Of a stretch of 64,000 nt of DNA, positions 27,308-36,535 are shown piece by piece (within the stretch, counting starts at the first letter, position 1; every line of letters begins with the position of its first letter). The stretch is from assembly GCA_021775475.1 (NCBI GenBank), contig JAJFHS010000041.1, positions 114,272 to 178,271 on the forward strand. Direction: 5' to 3'. A model generated the notes under the pieces. The model was not told where the DNA came from and did no database searches. It was given only the letters and a program-made list of their open reading frames with translations. Source of the stretch: Hyphomicrobiales bacterium (GTDB taxonomy: Bacteria > Pseudomonadota > Alphaproteobacteria > Rhizobiales > JAJFHR01). The position numbers and the translations under genes are program-made.

Positions 27308-29556
27308 TGGGAAAACAGGATCGTGATTTTAAAGCTGTCGGCACGCGGCCCTTGCGGCCGGACGGGGTGGAAAAAGTAACCGGACGGGCGAAGTTCGGGG
27401 CTGATCTTTCCGCACCGGGCATGCTGGTCGGCCGGTTTTTGCGTAGCCCTCATGCGCATGCCCGCATTCGCTCTATTGATACGTCCAAAGCTGCTGCCCT
27501 GCCCGGTGTCAAAGCGGTGGTTACCGGTGATAGTTTTGATATAACGAAAGTCTCCTCCGGCAACCATGATACGCTTGCCAATGTGATGGCGCGCGACAAG
27601 GCTCTGTACGAGGGCCACGCGGTGGCAGCTATTGCCGCTATAAGCGTCAGCATTGCCCGTAAAGCTTTGAAGCTGATTGAAGTTGATTACGAAGTGCTGC
27701 CCCATGTGACTGACGTCGATGAAGCCATGGCAGCGGACGCACCGCTGCTGCATGAGAATATGTTTACGGCCAACCTAACGCCCAAACCGACAAAACCTTC
27801 CAACATTGCCAATTTTTACGAGTTCGGCCATGGCGACATCGAGGCCGGTTTTGCCAAAGCTGATGTCATCATTGAGCGCAGTTTCAAAACCGCTGCCACC
27901 CACCAAGGCTATATTGAGCCCCATGCCTGTCTTGCCAATATGACCCAGGATGGTCAGGGCGAATTGTGGTGCTGCACCCAAGGCCACTTTATGGTGCGCA
28001 ATGTGTGTGCCGATTTGATGGGTATGGAGATTTCAAAACTGCGCGTTACCGCGTCTGAAATCGGCGGTGGCTTTGGCGGCAAAACAACTGTGTTTATTGA
28101 TCCGGTTGCCCTGATGTTATCTAAACTTGCCGGTAAGCCAGTCAAGATTGTGATGTCACGCGAAGAAGTCTTCAAGGCGTCGGGACCGACATCAAGCACC
28201 AGCATGCGGATTAAAATCGGTGCTACCAACGATGGCAGACTCACGGCTTGTGAAGGTGAGTTTAACTATCAGGGCGGGGCTTATGCTGATAGTCCGGTGC
28301 AGTTTGGCGCGATGAGTGCTTTTGCCTGTTATGATCTCGAGCATGTTAAAACCGTGGGCTATGACGTTGCCGCCAATCGGCCCAAGAATGTAGCGTACCG
28401 CGCACCGGGCGCACCCATGGCCGCTTTTGCCGTGGAAAGTGTTATGGCGGAAATGGCCGACAGGCTGGGGCTGGATCAACTGGAGTTTCGCCTCAAAAAT
28501 GCTGCCACTGAAGGCACGCGCTCATCTTACGGACCCACCTATAACAGCGTTGGCCTGACCGAGACCATCAAGGCTGCGCAATCACACGATCATTATTCAG
28601 CCCCGCTTGGGGCCAATCAGGGCCGCGGCATTGCCAGTGGTTTCTGGTTTAATTTTGGCGGGCAAACGGCAGTGTCCCTCAATGTTCAGGAAGATGGCAC
28701 GGTCAATGTCACCGTCGGCACACCGGACATCGGTGGCTCACGCGCCTCCATGGGTCTGATGGTGGCGGAAGAGCTTGGTATTGAGTATGACAATATCCGT
28801 TGCATCATCGCCGACACCAGTTCGCTGGGCTATAATGATGTGACCGATGGCAGTCGCACGACGTTTTCCAGCGGTCTTGCCCTTATCAATGCCGCTAAAG
28901 ACGCCAAAGCTAAAATGTGCGCGCGTGCCGCCCGCATCTGGGATATTCCCGCAGAAGCAGTTGAATGGAAAGACGGTTGCGTCCAACCTGCCGGAGCTAA
29001 TGCCGGGGAGTTTGAACCAATGTCCTTTGCCGAAATTGCAGCTAACGCTGACAATACCGGCGGGCCAATAGCTGGCCATCATGAAATCAATGCCAGTGGG
29101 GCGGGGGTGAGTTTTGGCACCCACATGGTTGACGTGGAAGTTGATCCCGACACCGGTTATGTCAAAATCCTGCGCTATACAGTGGTGCAGGATGCGGGCA
29201 AGGCGGTGCACCCGGCTTACGTTGAAGGTCAATATCAAGGTGGCGCCGTACAGGGCATCGGCTGGGCTTTAAACGAAGAATATATCTATGGCGAAGACGG
29301 CAGATTGCAAAATGCCGGTTTTCTCGATTATCGCATGCCGGTAGCCTCAGACTTACCCATGATTGATACGGTGATTGTCGAAGTGCCCAACCCCGGTCAT
29401 CCTTATGGTGTGCGAGGAGTGGGGGAAACCTCAATCGTACCACCTATGGCGGCCATCGCCAATGCGGTATCGCAGGCTGCAGGCGTGCGCATGACGGAAT
29501 TGCCGATGTCGCCGCCGCGTGTGCTCAAGGCCATGGATGATGCAAAAGGCGGATGA
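27307..29556 (+). CDS. Molybdenum hydroxylase, molybdopterin-binding large subunit
   Basis: 749 residues of the xanthine-dehydrogenase/aldehyde-oxidase catalytic subunit family. ASEIGGGFGGKTTVFIDPVA (about residue 250) is a Mo-cofactor contact, and the catalytic glutamate is in GVRGVGETSIVPPMAAIANA near the C-terminus. The active-site loop reads AYRAPGAP, not the AYRCSFR-type loop of true CO dehydrogenase. The enzyme therefore hydroxylates an unknown N-heterocycle, aldehyde or aromatic compound. Together with the M and S subunits it forms a cytoplasmic (MSL)2 complex. The modABC importer in the window would supply molybdate. Confidence 0.92.
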   Translation: MGKQDRDFKAVGTRPLRPDGVEKVTGRAKFGADLSAPGMLVGRFLRSPHAHARIRSIDTSKAAALPGVKAVVTGDSFDITKVSSGNHDTLANVMARDKALYEGHAVAAIAAISVSIARKALKLIEVDYEVLPHVTDVDEAMAADAPLLHENMFTANLTPKPTKPSNIANFYEFGHGDIEAGFAKADVIIERSFKTAATHQGYIEPHACLANMTQDGQGELWCCTQGHFMVRNVCADLMGMEISKLRVTASEIGGGFGGKTTVFIDPVALMLSKLAGKPVKIVMSREEVFKASGPTSSTSMRIKIGATNDGRLTACEGEFNYQGGAYADSPVQFGAMSAFACYDLEHVKTVGYDVAANRPKNVAYRAPGAPMAAFAVESVMAEMADRLGLDQLEFRLKNAATEGTRSSYGPTYNSVGLTETIKAAQSHDHYSAPLGANQGRGIASGFWFNFGGQTAVSLNVQEDGTVNVTVGTPDIGGSRASMGLMVAEELGIEYDNIRCIIADTSSLGYNDVTDGSRTTFSSGLALINAAKDAKAKMCARAARIWDIPAEAVEWKDGCVQPAGANAGEFEPMSFAEIAANADNTGGPIAGHHEINASGAGVSFGTHMVDVEVDPDTGYVKILRYTVVQDAGKAVHPAYVEGQYQGGAVQGIGWALNEEYIYGEDGRLQNAGFLDYRMPVASDLPMIDTVIVEVPNPGHPYGVRGVGETSIVPPMAAIANAVSQAAGVRMTELPMSPPRVLKAMDDAKGG

Positions 29557-29562
29557 TTGACC

Positions 29563-29808
29563 ATGGTCAAGGTCATGTTATGGGGATCTTTAGCAGCCCT
29601 GGCCGAGGGTAAGCCCGAGCTTGAAATAGAAGCCAAAAACATCAAACAACTGCTGCAACGTCTGGCCGAGGATCACCCGGGCCTGAAGCCTGTACTTGAA
29701 AAAGGCGTTTCCGTGTCCATTGACGGCATGATGTACAATGACGCCTGGTTTGAGGAAATCAGCAGCGAAAATGAAATATGCATCCTGCCGCGCATTGAGG
29801 GCGGGTGA
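29563..29808 (+). CDS. MoaD/ThiS-family small sulfur-carrier-like protein
   Basis: 81 residues from the ATG at 29563 (MVKVMLWGSLAALAEG). The beta-grasp length and the C-terminal ...PRIEGG ending are those of MoaD/ThiS, whose terminal Gly-Gly is adenylated and thiocarboxylated. It starts 6 bases after the hydroxylase large-subunit stop, so it is co-expressed with the enzyme. It may help make or sulfurate the Mo cofactor for this enzyme; no MoaE or MoeB gene lies beside it. Confidence 0.8.
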   Translation: MVKVMLWGSLAALAEGKPELEIEAKNIKQLLQRLAEDHPGLKPVLEKGVSVSIDGMMYNDAWFEEISSENEICILPRIEGG

Positions 29809-29909
29809 ATGGGATTGATTGTGGCAGGCGCATCGCCAGACTGGACTACGCCAAGCGCCGTGGCATTGATGACCTCATTTACAAGTTGTTGAAACAATCT
29901 GAAAATTAG
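29805..29909 (+). CDS. Possible 34-residue coupled small protein
   Basis: A GTG at 29805 overlaps the MoaD-like stop as GTGA and opens a 34-codon frame: VNGIDCGRRIARLDYAKRRG followed by IDDLIYKLLKQSEN. The composition is charged and helical, unlike random translation, and the coupled start is suggestive. It is too short for any family call, and a chance frame cannot be excluded. It ends just before the convergent membrane-protein gene. Confidence 0.3.
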   Translation: MNGIDCGRRIARLDYAKRRGIDDLIYKLLKQSEN

Positions 29910-29921
29910 GTCTTGTCAGGA

Positions 29922-31379
29922 TTACAGGCTTGTCAATACCGCATAATAGAAAGCCAGCACCACCATTGAAGCAAACGTATAGATGCCATTCCAGCGCCAT
30001 GTCAGGGTGAAGGATGAATAGCCGGTGGCGCGCGCCAGCATCAGGGCACCTGAAGCAAAAGGAGCGCCGGTTGTACATATGGCGGTACCGGCGGCAATGG
30101 CCAGGGCGGCGTGGGTCATGTCAACCGGCAGGTTGGGCATTTCAGCGACCAGCGAACCCAACAGCACAGCCATAGTGATGGGGCTGAAACCCACCTGCCC
30201 GAACACCCAGACGGTTATGGTCAGCCCCCACAGCACAATCCAGCCATCGAGGCTGGCCAGCCCTATCATGGTGGCAAGATCTTGCGCCGGTATTAATCTG
30301 GCAGCTAATGTGCCGATGAAACCGGCGCAAGCGATGAACATGGCTTCGCGCACATAGCCGGGCATGGAGGTAAAGGTGATATGATCAAGTCTTTTTGCCA
30401 CTGCCATACGGCGTTCACGCTGGGTTTCAGCCGTTTGTTGCAGATAAATCCAGCCACACACAACAATGGGAGCGGTGAGCATGACACCCGTGATGATGGT
30501 GACATTTGCCAATAGTGACAGGCTAATGGAAAGCCCGAACAAGGCCAGACAGACCAGAGCCAGATGCTGGACCGCCTTTTTTGGCAACTGAGTTGCCGTG
30601 GCCAGAGGCATGCGGCCTTCAGCCCGCAAGCGCCTGGTAAACCCGCGCCAGCGCAACATGTCTTCGGCCCAGCTCACCAGAAACATAAGCAGTGCCAGGC
30701 CCAGCCCCGTAACCATCAACCGGGAGACCTCAATGCCACTCATCAGCGTTGGCATAACGGCCTGGGTTACTGCCGTTGGCGCCCAGACTAAAAACCATGA
30801 AAAGCCGCGTAATGTGGCACATAGCTGGCGGCGTTCACGCACTTCGGAAATATCATCGAGAGCCTCACCTTTGCCCAGGTTTGAACGCACACCGCGTTGA
30901 ATGATCGGGGCGAGCAATGACAGGGCGCCCAAATTAATGAGGACGGCAAAAAAATGGCCGCCCGCAAACAAGGTGACAAAACGCCGTCTGGCTGGTTGAC
31001 GGGTGAGGAAGGTGCCAAACTCAAGTACCGAAGGTGAGTTCAATGCGCCCTCGCGCAACAACGCCATCAACAGGATGAAGCTGGTGAGATAAGCTGAGCG
31101 ATCAAGGCCTTCTGAAGTGATTTCAACAATCGGCCTGCCACTGATCCAGGCCAAACCAAACAAAATCAGGCAAATGACAAGCAGGTAGATTTCGCGCAGG
31201 CGCATAGAGCGCCAGGCCAGCACAAACAATGATACCACCAGAAATTCAGATAGAAAGCTGGCTATTTGTATGCCGGTATAAAGATTGAAAAGCTCCGCCG
31301 ACACCAAAATCAGCAACAACCAGCCCAGCAGGCGAGGTCGCAGGATTACGGCGGGGTCGGGCGCGGGACTTTCTTCCAT
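29922..31379 (-). CDS. Multi-pass membrane protein, permease-like, unassigned
   Basis: 485 residues with about twelve hydrophobic segments (for example LLGWLLLILVSAELFNLYTG, YLLVICLILFGLAWISG, VFGQVGFSPITMAVLLGSLV). The paired re-entrant-looking loops, one near ILLMALLREGALNSP and one near GTAICTTGAPFASGALML, resemble ion-transporter-superfamily anion carriers. I cannot place it in a named family. It is convergent with the molybdo-hydroxylase operon, and a hairpin at 31424-31464 separates it from the BCCT gene. Confidence 0.6.
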   Translation of the reverse strand: MEESPAPDPAVILRPRLLGWLLLILVSAELFNLYTGIQIASFLSEFLVVSLFVLAWRSMRLREIYLLVICLILFGLAWISGRPIVEITSEGLDRSAYLTSFILLMALLREGALNSPSVLEFGTFLTRQPARRRFVTLFAGGHFFAVLINLGALSLLAPIIQRGVRSNLGKGEALDDISEVRERRQLCATLRGFSWFLVWAPTAVTQAVMPTLMSGIEVSRLMVTGLGLALLMFLVSWAEDMLRWRGFTRRLRAEGRMPLATATQLPKKAVQHLALVCLALFGLSISLSLLANVTIITGVMLTAPIVVCGWIYLQQTAETQRERRMAVAKRLDHITFTSMPGYVREAMFIACAGFIGTLAARLIPAQDLATMIGLASLDGWIVLWGLTITVWVFGQVGFSPITMAVLLGSLVAEMPNLPVDMTHAALAIAAGTAICTTGAPFASGALMLARATGYSSFTLTWRWNGIYTFASMVVLAFYYAVLTSL

Positions 31380-31423
31380 TTTACTTTAGTATAGTTTCTT
31401 CTTAACCCGCACAATTAAACAAT

Positions 31424-31464
31424 ACAAAAACCCCTGCACCAATTCAGATACAGGGGTGTTTTTT
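31424..31464 (-). terminator. Intrinsic terminator of the BCCT gene (two-way)
   Basis: A stem of ACCCCTG paired with CAGGGGT around a 13-base loop is flanked by an A run on the left (31426-31430) and a T run on the right (31459-31464), so it can terminate transcripts from either side. It lies 20 bases past the BCCT stop and ends that minus-strand transcript before the next gene. Confidence 0.75.
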
Positions 31465-31483
31465 ATCCAGATCAATTGGTTTT

Positions 31484-33109
31484 CTAGCCTTCTTTCACTG
31501 CCTGCCGCAGCCCCATAAACAGACTGACACACATGGCCAGCAAGACGATGGTAAATGGAAAGCCGGTTGAGACTGCCATGGCCTGCAAGGCAGTGAGCGC
31601 CTGTGAGCCACCGACCAGCAGAAGTGTTGCGGCCACAATACCTTCAAATGTGCACCAGAAAACCCGTTGTGCCACCGGTGCATCTGTCTTGCCACCGGCG
31701 GTAATTGTATCAATTACCAGGGAGCCTGAATCTGACGATGTAACGAAAAACACCAAAACCAGAACGATCCCAAGCATTGAGGTTACAGTTGCAAAGGGTA
31801 ATGGTTTGAGCATTTCAAACAGTTTCAGCTCCAGCGCAGCTGCCTTTACCGGTGCGGCTGCATCTGCAGCTATCTGAGCAATTGCCGTGCCGCCGAAAAC
31901 ACCCATCCACACCACAGAAACAAGCGTGGGTATGACAATGACGCAGAAGACAAATTCACGCACCGTACGCCCGCGCGATACCCGGGCGATGAACATGCCG
32001 ACAAAAGGTGACCATGAAATCCACCAGGCCCAGTAAAATGACGTCCAGCCTTGTGAGAAGTTGGCGTCTTCTCGACCAAACGGCATCGACAGGGGTATGA
32101 CTTCTTTCACATAAGCCAGGCCGCCGGAAACGATGGTGTCAAAAATTGCTGCCGTGGGTCCGACAATTATGACGAACAATAACAACAAGGCGGCCAGAGC
32201 GATATTGATTTCAGACAATATCTTGACGCCACCGTCGAGCCCGCGCACAACAGAAATCAGTGCCAGCATGGTGATCACTGTGATCAACAACACTTTGGCT
32301 ACAGGACCTGTGCCCCAGCCAAACAGGAAGTTAAGCCCGGCCAGCGCCTGTTCGGTGCCAAACCCCAGAGATGTTGCCAGGCCAAACAATGTGGCAAATA
32401 CTGCCAGAGTATCAATCACATGACCCGGCCAGCCCCACACGCGCTCACCCAACAAAGGATAGAATGCCGAACGCAACGTCAGCGGAAGCCCGCGGTTATA
32501 GGTAAAAAACGCCAGCGACAGGGCAACAACCGCATAGATCGCCCAGGGATGAAGGGCCCAATGGAAGATCGTTGCGGCCATACCAAGATTACGCGCAGCA
32601 ACGGCATCACCGGCAGCGGCTCCCAATGGGGCCCAGTCGGTACGGACACCGTTTTCAACTACTGTGCCGCCCATGGATGATGTTAGGTGTGAAATTGGTT
32701 CGGACACACCGAAGAACATCAACCCGATGCCCATACCGGCTGCAAACAACATGGCAAACCACCCCATGTAACTGTAATCAGGTTTTGCATCATTTCCACC
32801 GAGGCGAATTTTACCCATGGGGGTTATCATCAACATGATGCAGAACAGTACGAAAATATTAGCCGCACTTAGAAAAAACCAGTCGAAGGTTGATGTCAGA
32901 AACGGTCGCAACCAGCCAAAAAATTCGGTTGAGGCTTCCTGAAACATCAGGGTTATCAATACAAAGGCAACAACTGCCAGTCCCGAAACCAAAAACACCG
33001 GGTTATGGACATCGAGACCGAAAGGCGTAATATTGTCTTGGCCTATTTCATAGTCTGTATCGACAGGTTGAGGCGCTCCTGCGCCAAGATTATCATCGGT
33101 ATTTGTCAT
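31484..33109 (-). CDS. BCCT-family transporter (betaine/carnitine/choline or related zwitterion)
   Basis: 541 residues with twelve membrane segments. The family signature WAWWISWSPFVGMFIARVSR is intact, as is GMGIGLMFFGVSEPI near residue 130. The N-terminal 30 residues are acidic and cytoplasmic. BCCT carriers take up quaternary ammonium compounds with Na+ or H+, as osmolytes or nutrients. Proline-racemase-family genes nearby make a betaine of proline or hydroxyproline a possible, unproven, substrate. The gene has its own terminator at 31424 and is transcribed alone. Confidence 0.93.
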   Translation of the reverse strand: MTNTDDNLGAGAPQPVDTDYEIGQDNITPFGLDVHNPVFLVSGLAVVAFVLITLMFQEASTEFFGWLRPFLTSTFDWFFLSAANIFVLFCIMLMITPMGKIRLGGNDAKPDYSYMGWFAMLFAAGMGIGLMFFGVSEPISHLTSSMGGTVVENGVRTDWAPLGAAAGDAVAARNLGMAATIFHWALHPWAIYAVVALSLAFFTYNRGLPLTLRSAFYPLLGERVWGWPGHVIDTLAVFATLFGLATSLGFGTEQALAGLNFLFGWGTGPVAKVLLITVITMLALISVVRGLDGGVKILSEINIALAALLLLFVIIVGPTAAIFDTIVSGGLAYVKEVIPLSMPFGREDANFSQGWTSFYWAWWISWSPFVGMFIARVSRGRTVREFVFCVIVIPTLVSVVWMGVFGGTAIAQIAADAAAPVKAAALELKLFEMLKPLPFATVTSMLGIVLVLVFFVTSSDSGSLVIDTITAGGKTDAPVAQRVFWCTFEGIVAATLLLVGGSQALTALQAMAVSTGFPFTIVLLAMCVSLFMGLRQAVKEG

Positions 33110-33319
33110 TTTCTTCCCTCCTCAAAGTAACAAATAATGCGACGCTTCTTACTGGCATCTTGCTTTTATGAGTAAGCAAAACTGCAAATCTTTTCAGTAT
33201 GCTTGCTGACTTGCAAGCCTATAGAGATGATTGCAGTCATTGAGGTTTTACGACGACATTTTGTAGATGTTTACCGACGGGAATTGTTCGCAGTCTTCCA
33301 CTTTAGGCGTTGAAGTGCT

Positions 33320-34684
33320 TTATTTAACAGGAAGAGATATTTGCTCGCGCCGGACAAAGCGGTGTAAAAATGCAACGGCTGCAATGACCAGCCCAAAGGT
33401 TATTCCGACCCACACACCAATCGCCCCCATGGCAAATACAAAGGCAAAAAGGTAAGCTGCTGGAACACCGACCAGCCAATAGCTGAACACAGCAATATAC
33501 ATTGGCACTCTGGTGTCTTTCATACCGCGTAAAATGCCCAGCCCAACCGCCTGCAGACCGTCAAATATGTGAAAAATCGCGGCGATGAAAAGCAAGGGTT
33601 TGGCAAAGTTGAGGACGTCGGCAGATTTCGCATTGCCCATTTCCAAAAACCGGGCAATCAAAAACTCCGGCAAAGCTATATAAATCACCGCTATTGCCAG
33701 CGACATCGAACCAGCAGCGATAAATGCGGTGATGCCGGCGCGGCCCAGGGCCTGTCCATCGAAGCGGCCGAATGCCACACCAACACGTACGGTTGCAGCA
33801 TTGGCCAGACCTAAGGGCACCATGAAGGCCACGGCCACCAATTGCATAACAATGCCGTGGGCCGCCAGAGCTATTGTGCCAAGCCATCCCATCATGATTG
33901 TCGCCGCCATGAACAGGCCCATCTCGGCCAAAAGCCAGCCAAGTCGCAGAATTTCCAATAATAATTCCCAGTCCGGGCGCCAGATCCGGTTGAAAATTTT
34001 AAACTCGCAGGTATTTGGCCGAACAATGATATAGACTGCCATTACCGCTGCAATAAATATATTGGCACCAACTGTGGCCACGGCGGCGCCGGCTATTCCC
34101 ATTTCGGGCGCAGCGAAATTACCAAAAATAAACATGTAATTGAGTAATACATTGAGCATGGCACCGGAAATTGTCGCCACCAGAATAAACCGGGCACATT
34201 CCAGTGACATTAAAAAAGACCGCAATCCGGCGAGCACCATGGCCGGAAAAAGTGACCATACCGCCACCCGCATATAAATACCCGCCAGACTGGTGATTTC
34301 CGGTGACTGCCCCAGGGCCAGAAAAATATCTTCGGCAAACCACAAGGGTATCATCGCCACTGAACTATAGAGTGTTAAAATCCACAGCCCCATGCGCACC
34401 GAACGGCGCACCCTGGTCGTGTCTCCCGCGCCAAGCGCATTTGAAGCCAGCGGTACAACGGCAAAAGCCATACCGGCGCCAATAATCCACATCAAGAAAT
34501 AGAACTGACTGGCAAGAACAATTGCAGCTAATTGTGTGGCTCCGAGCCAGCCAACCATCACTGTATCGGTAACATTGATTGCCAAACCGGCCAGATTGGC
34601 CCCCACCAGAGGCAGTCCAAAGGCAAGTGTTGCCCGAAAATGGCGGCTCAGGGACGAGGCGTCATCGCGAGATGGTTCAGGCAC
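33320..34684 (-). CDS. MATE-family multidrug/toxin efflux protein
   Basis: About 454 residues from a GTG near 34684, which overlaps the end of the xanthine phosphoribosyltransferase gene by 8 bases. The longer frame to 34888 runs entirely inside that gene and is rejected. Twelve membrane segments fall into two MatE halves: GLPLVGANLAGLAINVTDTV with VGWLGA in the first, and RLGWLLAEMGLFMAATIMMG in the second. Such proteins export cationic drugs or metabolites by Na+ or H+ antiport. Confidence 0.9.
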   Translation of the reverse strand: MPEPSRDDASSLSRHFRATLAFGLPLVGANLAGLAINVTDTVMVGWLGATQLAAIVLASQFYFLMWIIGAGMAFAVVPLASNALGAGDTTRVRRSVRMGLWILTLYSSVAMIPLWFAEDIFLALGQSPEITSLAGIYMRVAVWSLFPAMVLAGLRSFLMSLECARFILVATISGAMLNVLLNYMFIFGNFAAPEMGIAGAAVATVGANIFIAAVMAVYIIVRPNTCEFKIFNRIWRPDWELLLEILRLGWLLAEMGLFMAATIMMGWLGTIALAAHGIVMQLVAVAFMVPLGLANAATVRVGVAFGRFDGQALGRAGITAFIAAGSMSLAIAVIYIALPEFLIARFLEMGNAKSADVLNFAKPLLFIAAIFHIFDGLQAVGLGILRGMKDTRVPMYIAVFSYWLVGVPAAYLFAFVFAMGAIGVWVGITFGLVIAAVAFLHRFVRREQISLPVK

Positions 34685-35159
34685 CACCGTTGGCCGTGTG
34701 AATGATCGGCGGCACCGATTGCAATTCGGTATCCCAGGGAAACAATATCCAGGTATCCTGGCTGACTTCTGTAATAAAACTGTCAACCAGCGGGCGGCCC
34801 GCCGCCTTGGCGTAAACGGTGGAAAAATGGGCTTTAGGCAGAATTTTCCTGACCACTTTGGCAGTCCTGCCGGTATCGACCAGATCATCGATGATCAACC
34901 AGTCCTGACCATCACCGGCAATGTCCTTTAATATTTCGGGCTGTTTTTGAGAGTTATCATCGCGATAAGACACAATGCAGATGGTATCAATCAGGCGCAC
35001 ATCAAGCTCGCGGGCGATTATCGCGGCTGGTACGAGGCCGCCCCGGCTCACGGCTGCTATACCCTGCCACGGCCCCTCAGCCACCAGACGCCAGGCGAGG
35101 GCTTTGGAATCACGATGGAGCTGATCCCAGGAAACCGGAAAAGTTTTCTGATTTGACAT
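34677..35159 (-). CDS. gpt: Xanthine phosphoribosyltransferase (Gpt type)
   Basis: 160 residues from the ATG at 35159 (MSNQKTFPVSWDQLHRD), the usual opening of Gpt. The PRPP loop DWLIIDDLVDTGRTAKVVR (about residue 85) and the N-terminal AVSRGGLVPAAIIARELD are intact, and FPWDTELQS is found near the end. The enzyme salvages xanthine and guanine to XMP and GMP. Its stop lies within the start region of the MATE gene, so the two are translationally linked. Confidence 0.93.
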   Translation of the reverse strand: MSNQKTFPVSWDQLHRDSKALAWRLVAEGPWQGIAAVSRGGLVPAAIIARELDVRLIDTICIVSYRDDNSQKQPEILKDIAGDGQDWLIIDDLVDTGRTAKVVRKILPKAHFSTVYAKAAGRPLVDSFITEVSQDTWILFPWDTELQSVPPIIHTANGGA

Positions 35160-35310
35160 ATCTACCTGCACTTTAAGTTTCCCCCCGGGATGTTTTGAAC
35201 GCGAGGCTAATGACCCGCATTTTTGATTTGAGCGAAAATACAGGGAATTAAATTGAGATTACAGGGAAATCTTTCTTCACAACAAAAAAACGGGCAATTC
35301 AGACATCCGG

Positions 35311-36339
35311 CTATGACTGACCCCATGTATCTGTCAACCGATAGCCTTGCGGCCACGGGTCGGCGGGATCCAGCATGTGCTGATGGATACCTGTAATCCA
35401 GGCACGACCGGAGATTTCCGGGACAATCGCCTGCACGTCGCCAACATTGGTTGTCTTGATAATCCGACCGGTGAATGTCGACCCGATGATCGAGGTGGCG
35501 GTAAATTTCTGATTGACCGTCATGAGGCCACGCTGGTGCAGTATGGCCATGCGCGCTGATACTGCGGTTCCGGTTGGGGAGCGATCGATTTTGCCCGGGC
35601 GTATAGCTACCGCTGAGCGCGCCTCAAGCCCCGCTGCTGTTTCAACAACCGGTCCGGCAAAGAGGCAAAAAGAGAAATGATCCCATTGGGGATTATCGGG
35701 ATGGGTAAAATCCAGCTGCGCATTTGCGGCATTGGTGATCCTCACGCCCAGTTGGGCAAGATCACGCGCTTCACTTTCAACGAGATCAAAGCCGGATGTA
35801 GCAGCATCAACGACGACGAAACTGTCGCCGCCATAGGCCGTGTCGACGTTAAGCGTGCCGATGCCGTCAACTTCAAGTTTTGCGTCAAGCTCCAGTGCAA
35901 AGCTTGGCACATTTTGTACCGTAATGCGCTCAGCCTTACCGTTGCGGCAATCAGCCCTGACACGAACCAGCCCGCCGGGTGCTTCCAGCACCATCTCGGT
36001 TACAGGTTCTTGCATCGTCACAATGCCGCTTTCCAGAAGTACCGTGGACACACAGATCGAGTTGGACCCGGACATTGGCGGCGTATCTTCCGGCTCCATG
36101 ATGATGAAAGCTGCATCAGCATCGGGATGCTTGGGTGGCACAAGCAGGTTCACATGACGGAAGACGCCGCCGCGAGGCTCATTGAGCATGAAATTGCGCA
36201 AGGTTTCATCCGCGGCAATATGGTTTCTCTGCTCCCACAGCGTGTCGCCGGGAGGTGGTGCGACGCCACCGACAATGACGTCGCCGACTTCGCCTTCAGC
36301 GTGGCAGGAAATAACGTGAATTATCTTGGAGCTGCGCAT
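35311..36339 (-). CDS. Proline racemase-family protein with Ser/Thr at the catalytic positions
   Basis: 342 residues of the proline racemase/hydroxyproline epimerase family. In racemases the two acid-base residues are Cys: the first in the MCGH-type motif, the second in DRSPCGT. Here the first motif reads MSGSNSICV and the second [12 protein letters not shown]. Cys-to-Thr at the second site is the mark of trans-3-hydroxyproline dehydratases, but those keep the first Cys, so Ser plus Thr is unusual. The gene is divergent from a DapA-family gene and a second racemase homologue (Ser/Cys) at 37528. It may be a dehydratase variant, a new activity, or inactive. Confidence 0.85.
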   Translation of the reverse strand: MRSSKIIHVISCHAEGEVGDVIVGGVAPPPGDTLWEQRNHIAADETLRNFMLNEPRGGVFRHVNLLVPPKHPDADAAFIIMEPEDTPPMSGSNSICVSTVLLESGIVTMQEPVTEMVLEAPGGLVRVRADCRNGKAERITVQNVPSFALELDAKLEVDGIGTLNVDTAYGGDSFVVVDAATSGFDLVESEARDLAQLGVRITNAANAQLDFTHPDNPQWDHFSFCLFAGPVVETAAGLEARSAVAIRPGKIDRSPTGTAVSARMAILHQRGLMTVNQKFTATSIIGSTFTGRIIKTTNVGDVQAIVPEISGRAWITGIHQHMLDPADPWPQGYRLTDTWGQS

Positions 36340-36347
36340 GGAAAACC

Positions 36348-36437
36348 TCAGGTGTAAATCGCCACAGGATCGCCGGGCATGGTCATGCCGGAGCCGGGTG
36401 CACTAAAGAATTTGTTCGGGGCGTGAATTTCGATCAT
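36348..36437 (-). CDS. Putative 29-residue small protein or leader peptide
   Basis: An ATG at 36437 preceded by AAAGGTG opens a 29-codon frame that stops 8 bases before the racemase-like start. The peptide reads [20 protein letters not shown] then PGDPVAIYT. It has a good ribosome site, a clean spacing to the next gene and a protein-like composition. It matches nothing I know. It could be a conserved small protein or an upstream leader frame controlling the racemase-like gene. Confidence 0.5.
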   Translation of the reverse strand: MIEIHAPNKFFSAPGSGMTMPGDPVAIYT

Positions 36438-36535
36438 TGGTTTCACCTTTTTTCAAGACGCGCAGCATAGAGCGATATAGGATAAGACCGCGCAAAAAAA
36501 ATACGCGTAATAAACAATTTATCCGGGAGACAACT

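Noticed and set aside
27307..29556. CoxL, the catalytic subunit of aerobic CO dehydrogenase
   Set aside because: The active-site loop is AYRAPGAP and not the Cys-containing AYRCSFR-type loop of true CO dehydrogenases.
20363..29556. A complete nicotinate degradation cluster joining the acid operon and the Mo hydroxylase
   Set aside because: The oxonicotinate reductase, enamidase and methyleneglutarate mutase genes are absent, the two blocks are on opposite strands and the hydroxylase substrate is unknown.
33320..34888. MATE protein starting at 34888
   Set aside because: The first 68 codons run inside the gpt coding sequence and show no membrane or MATE character.
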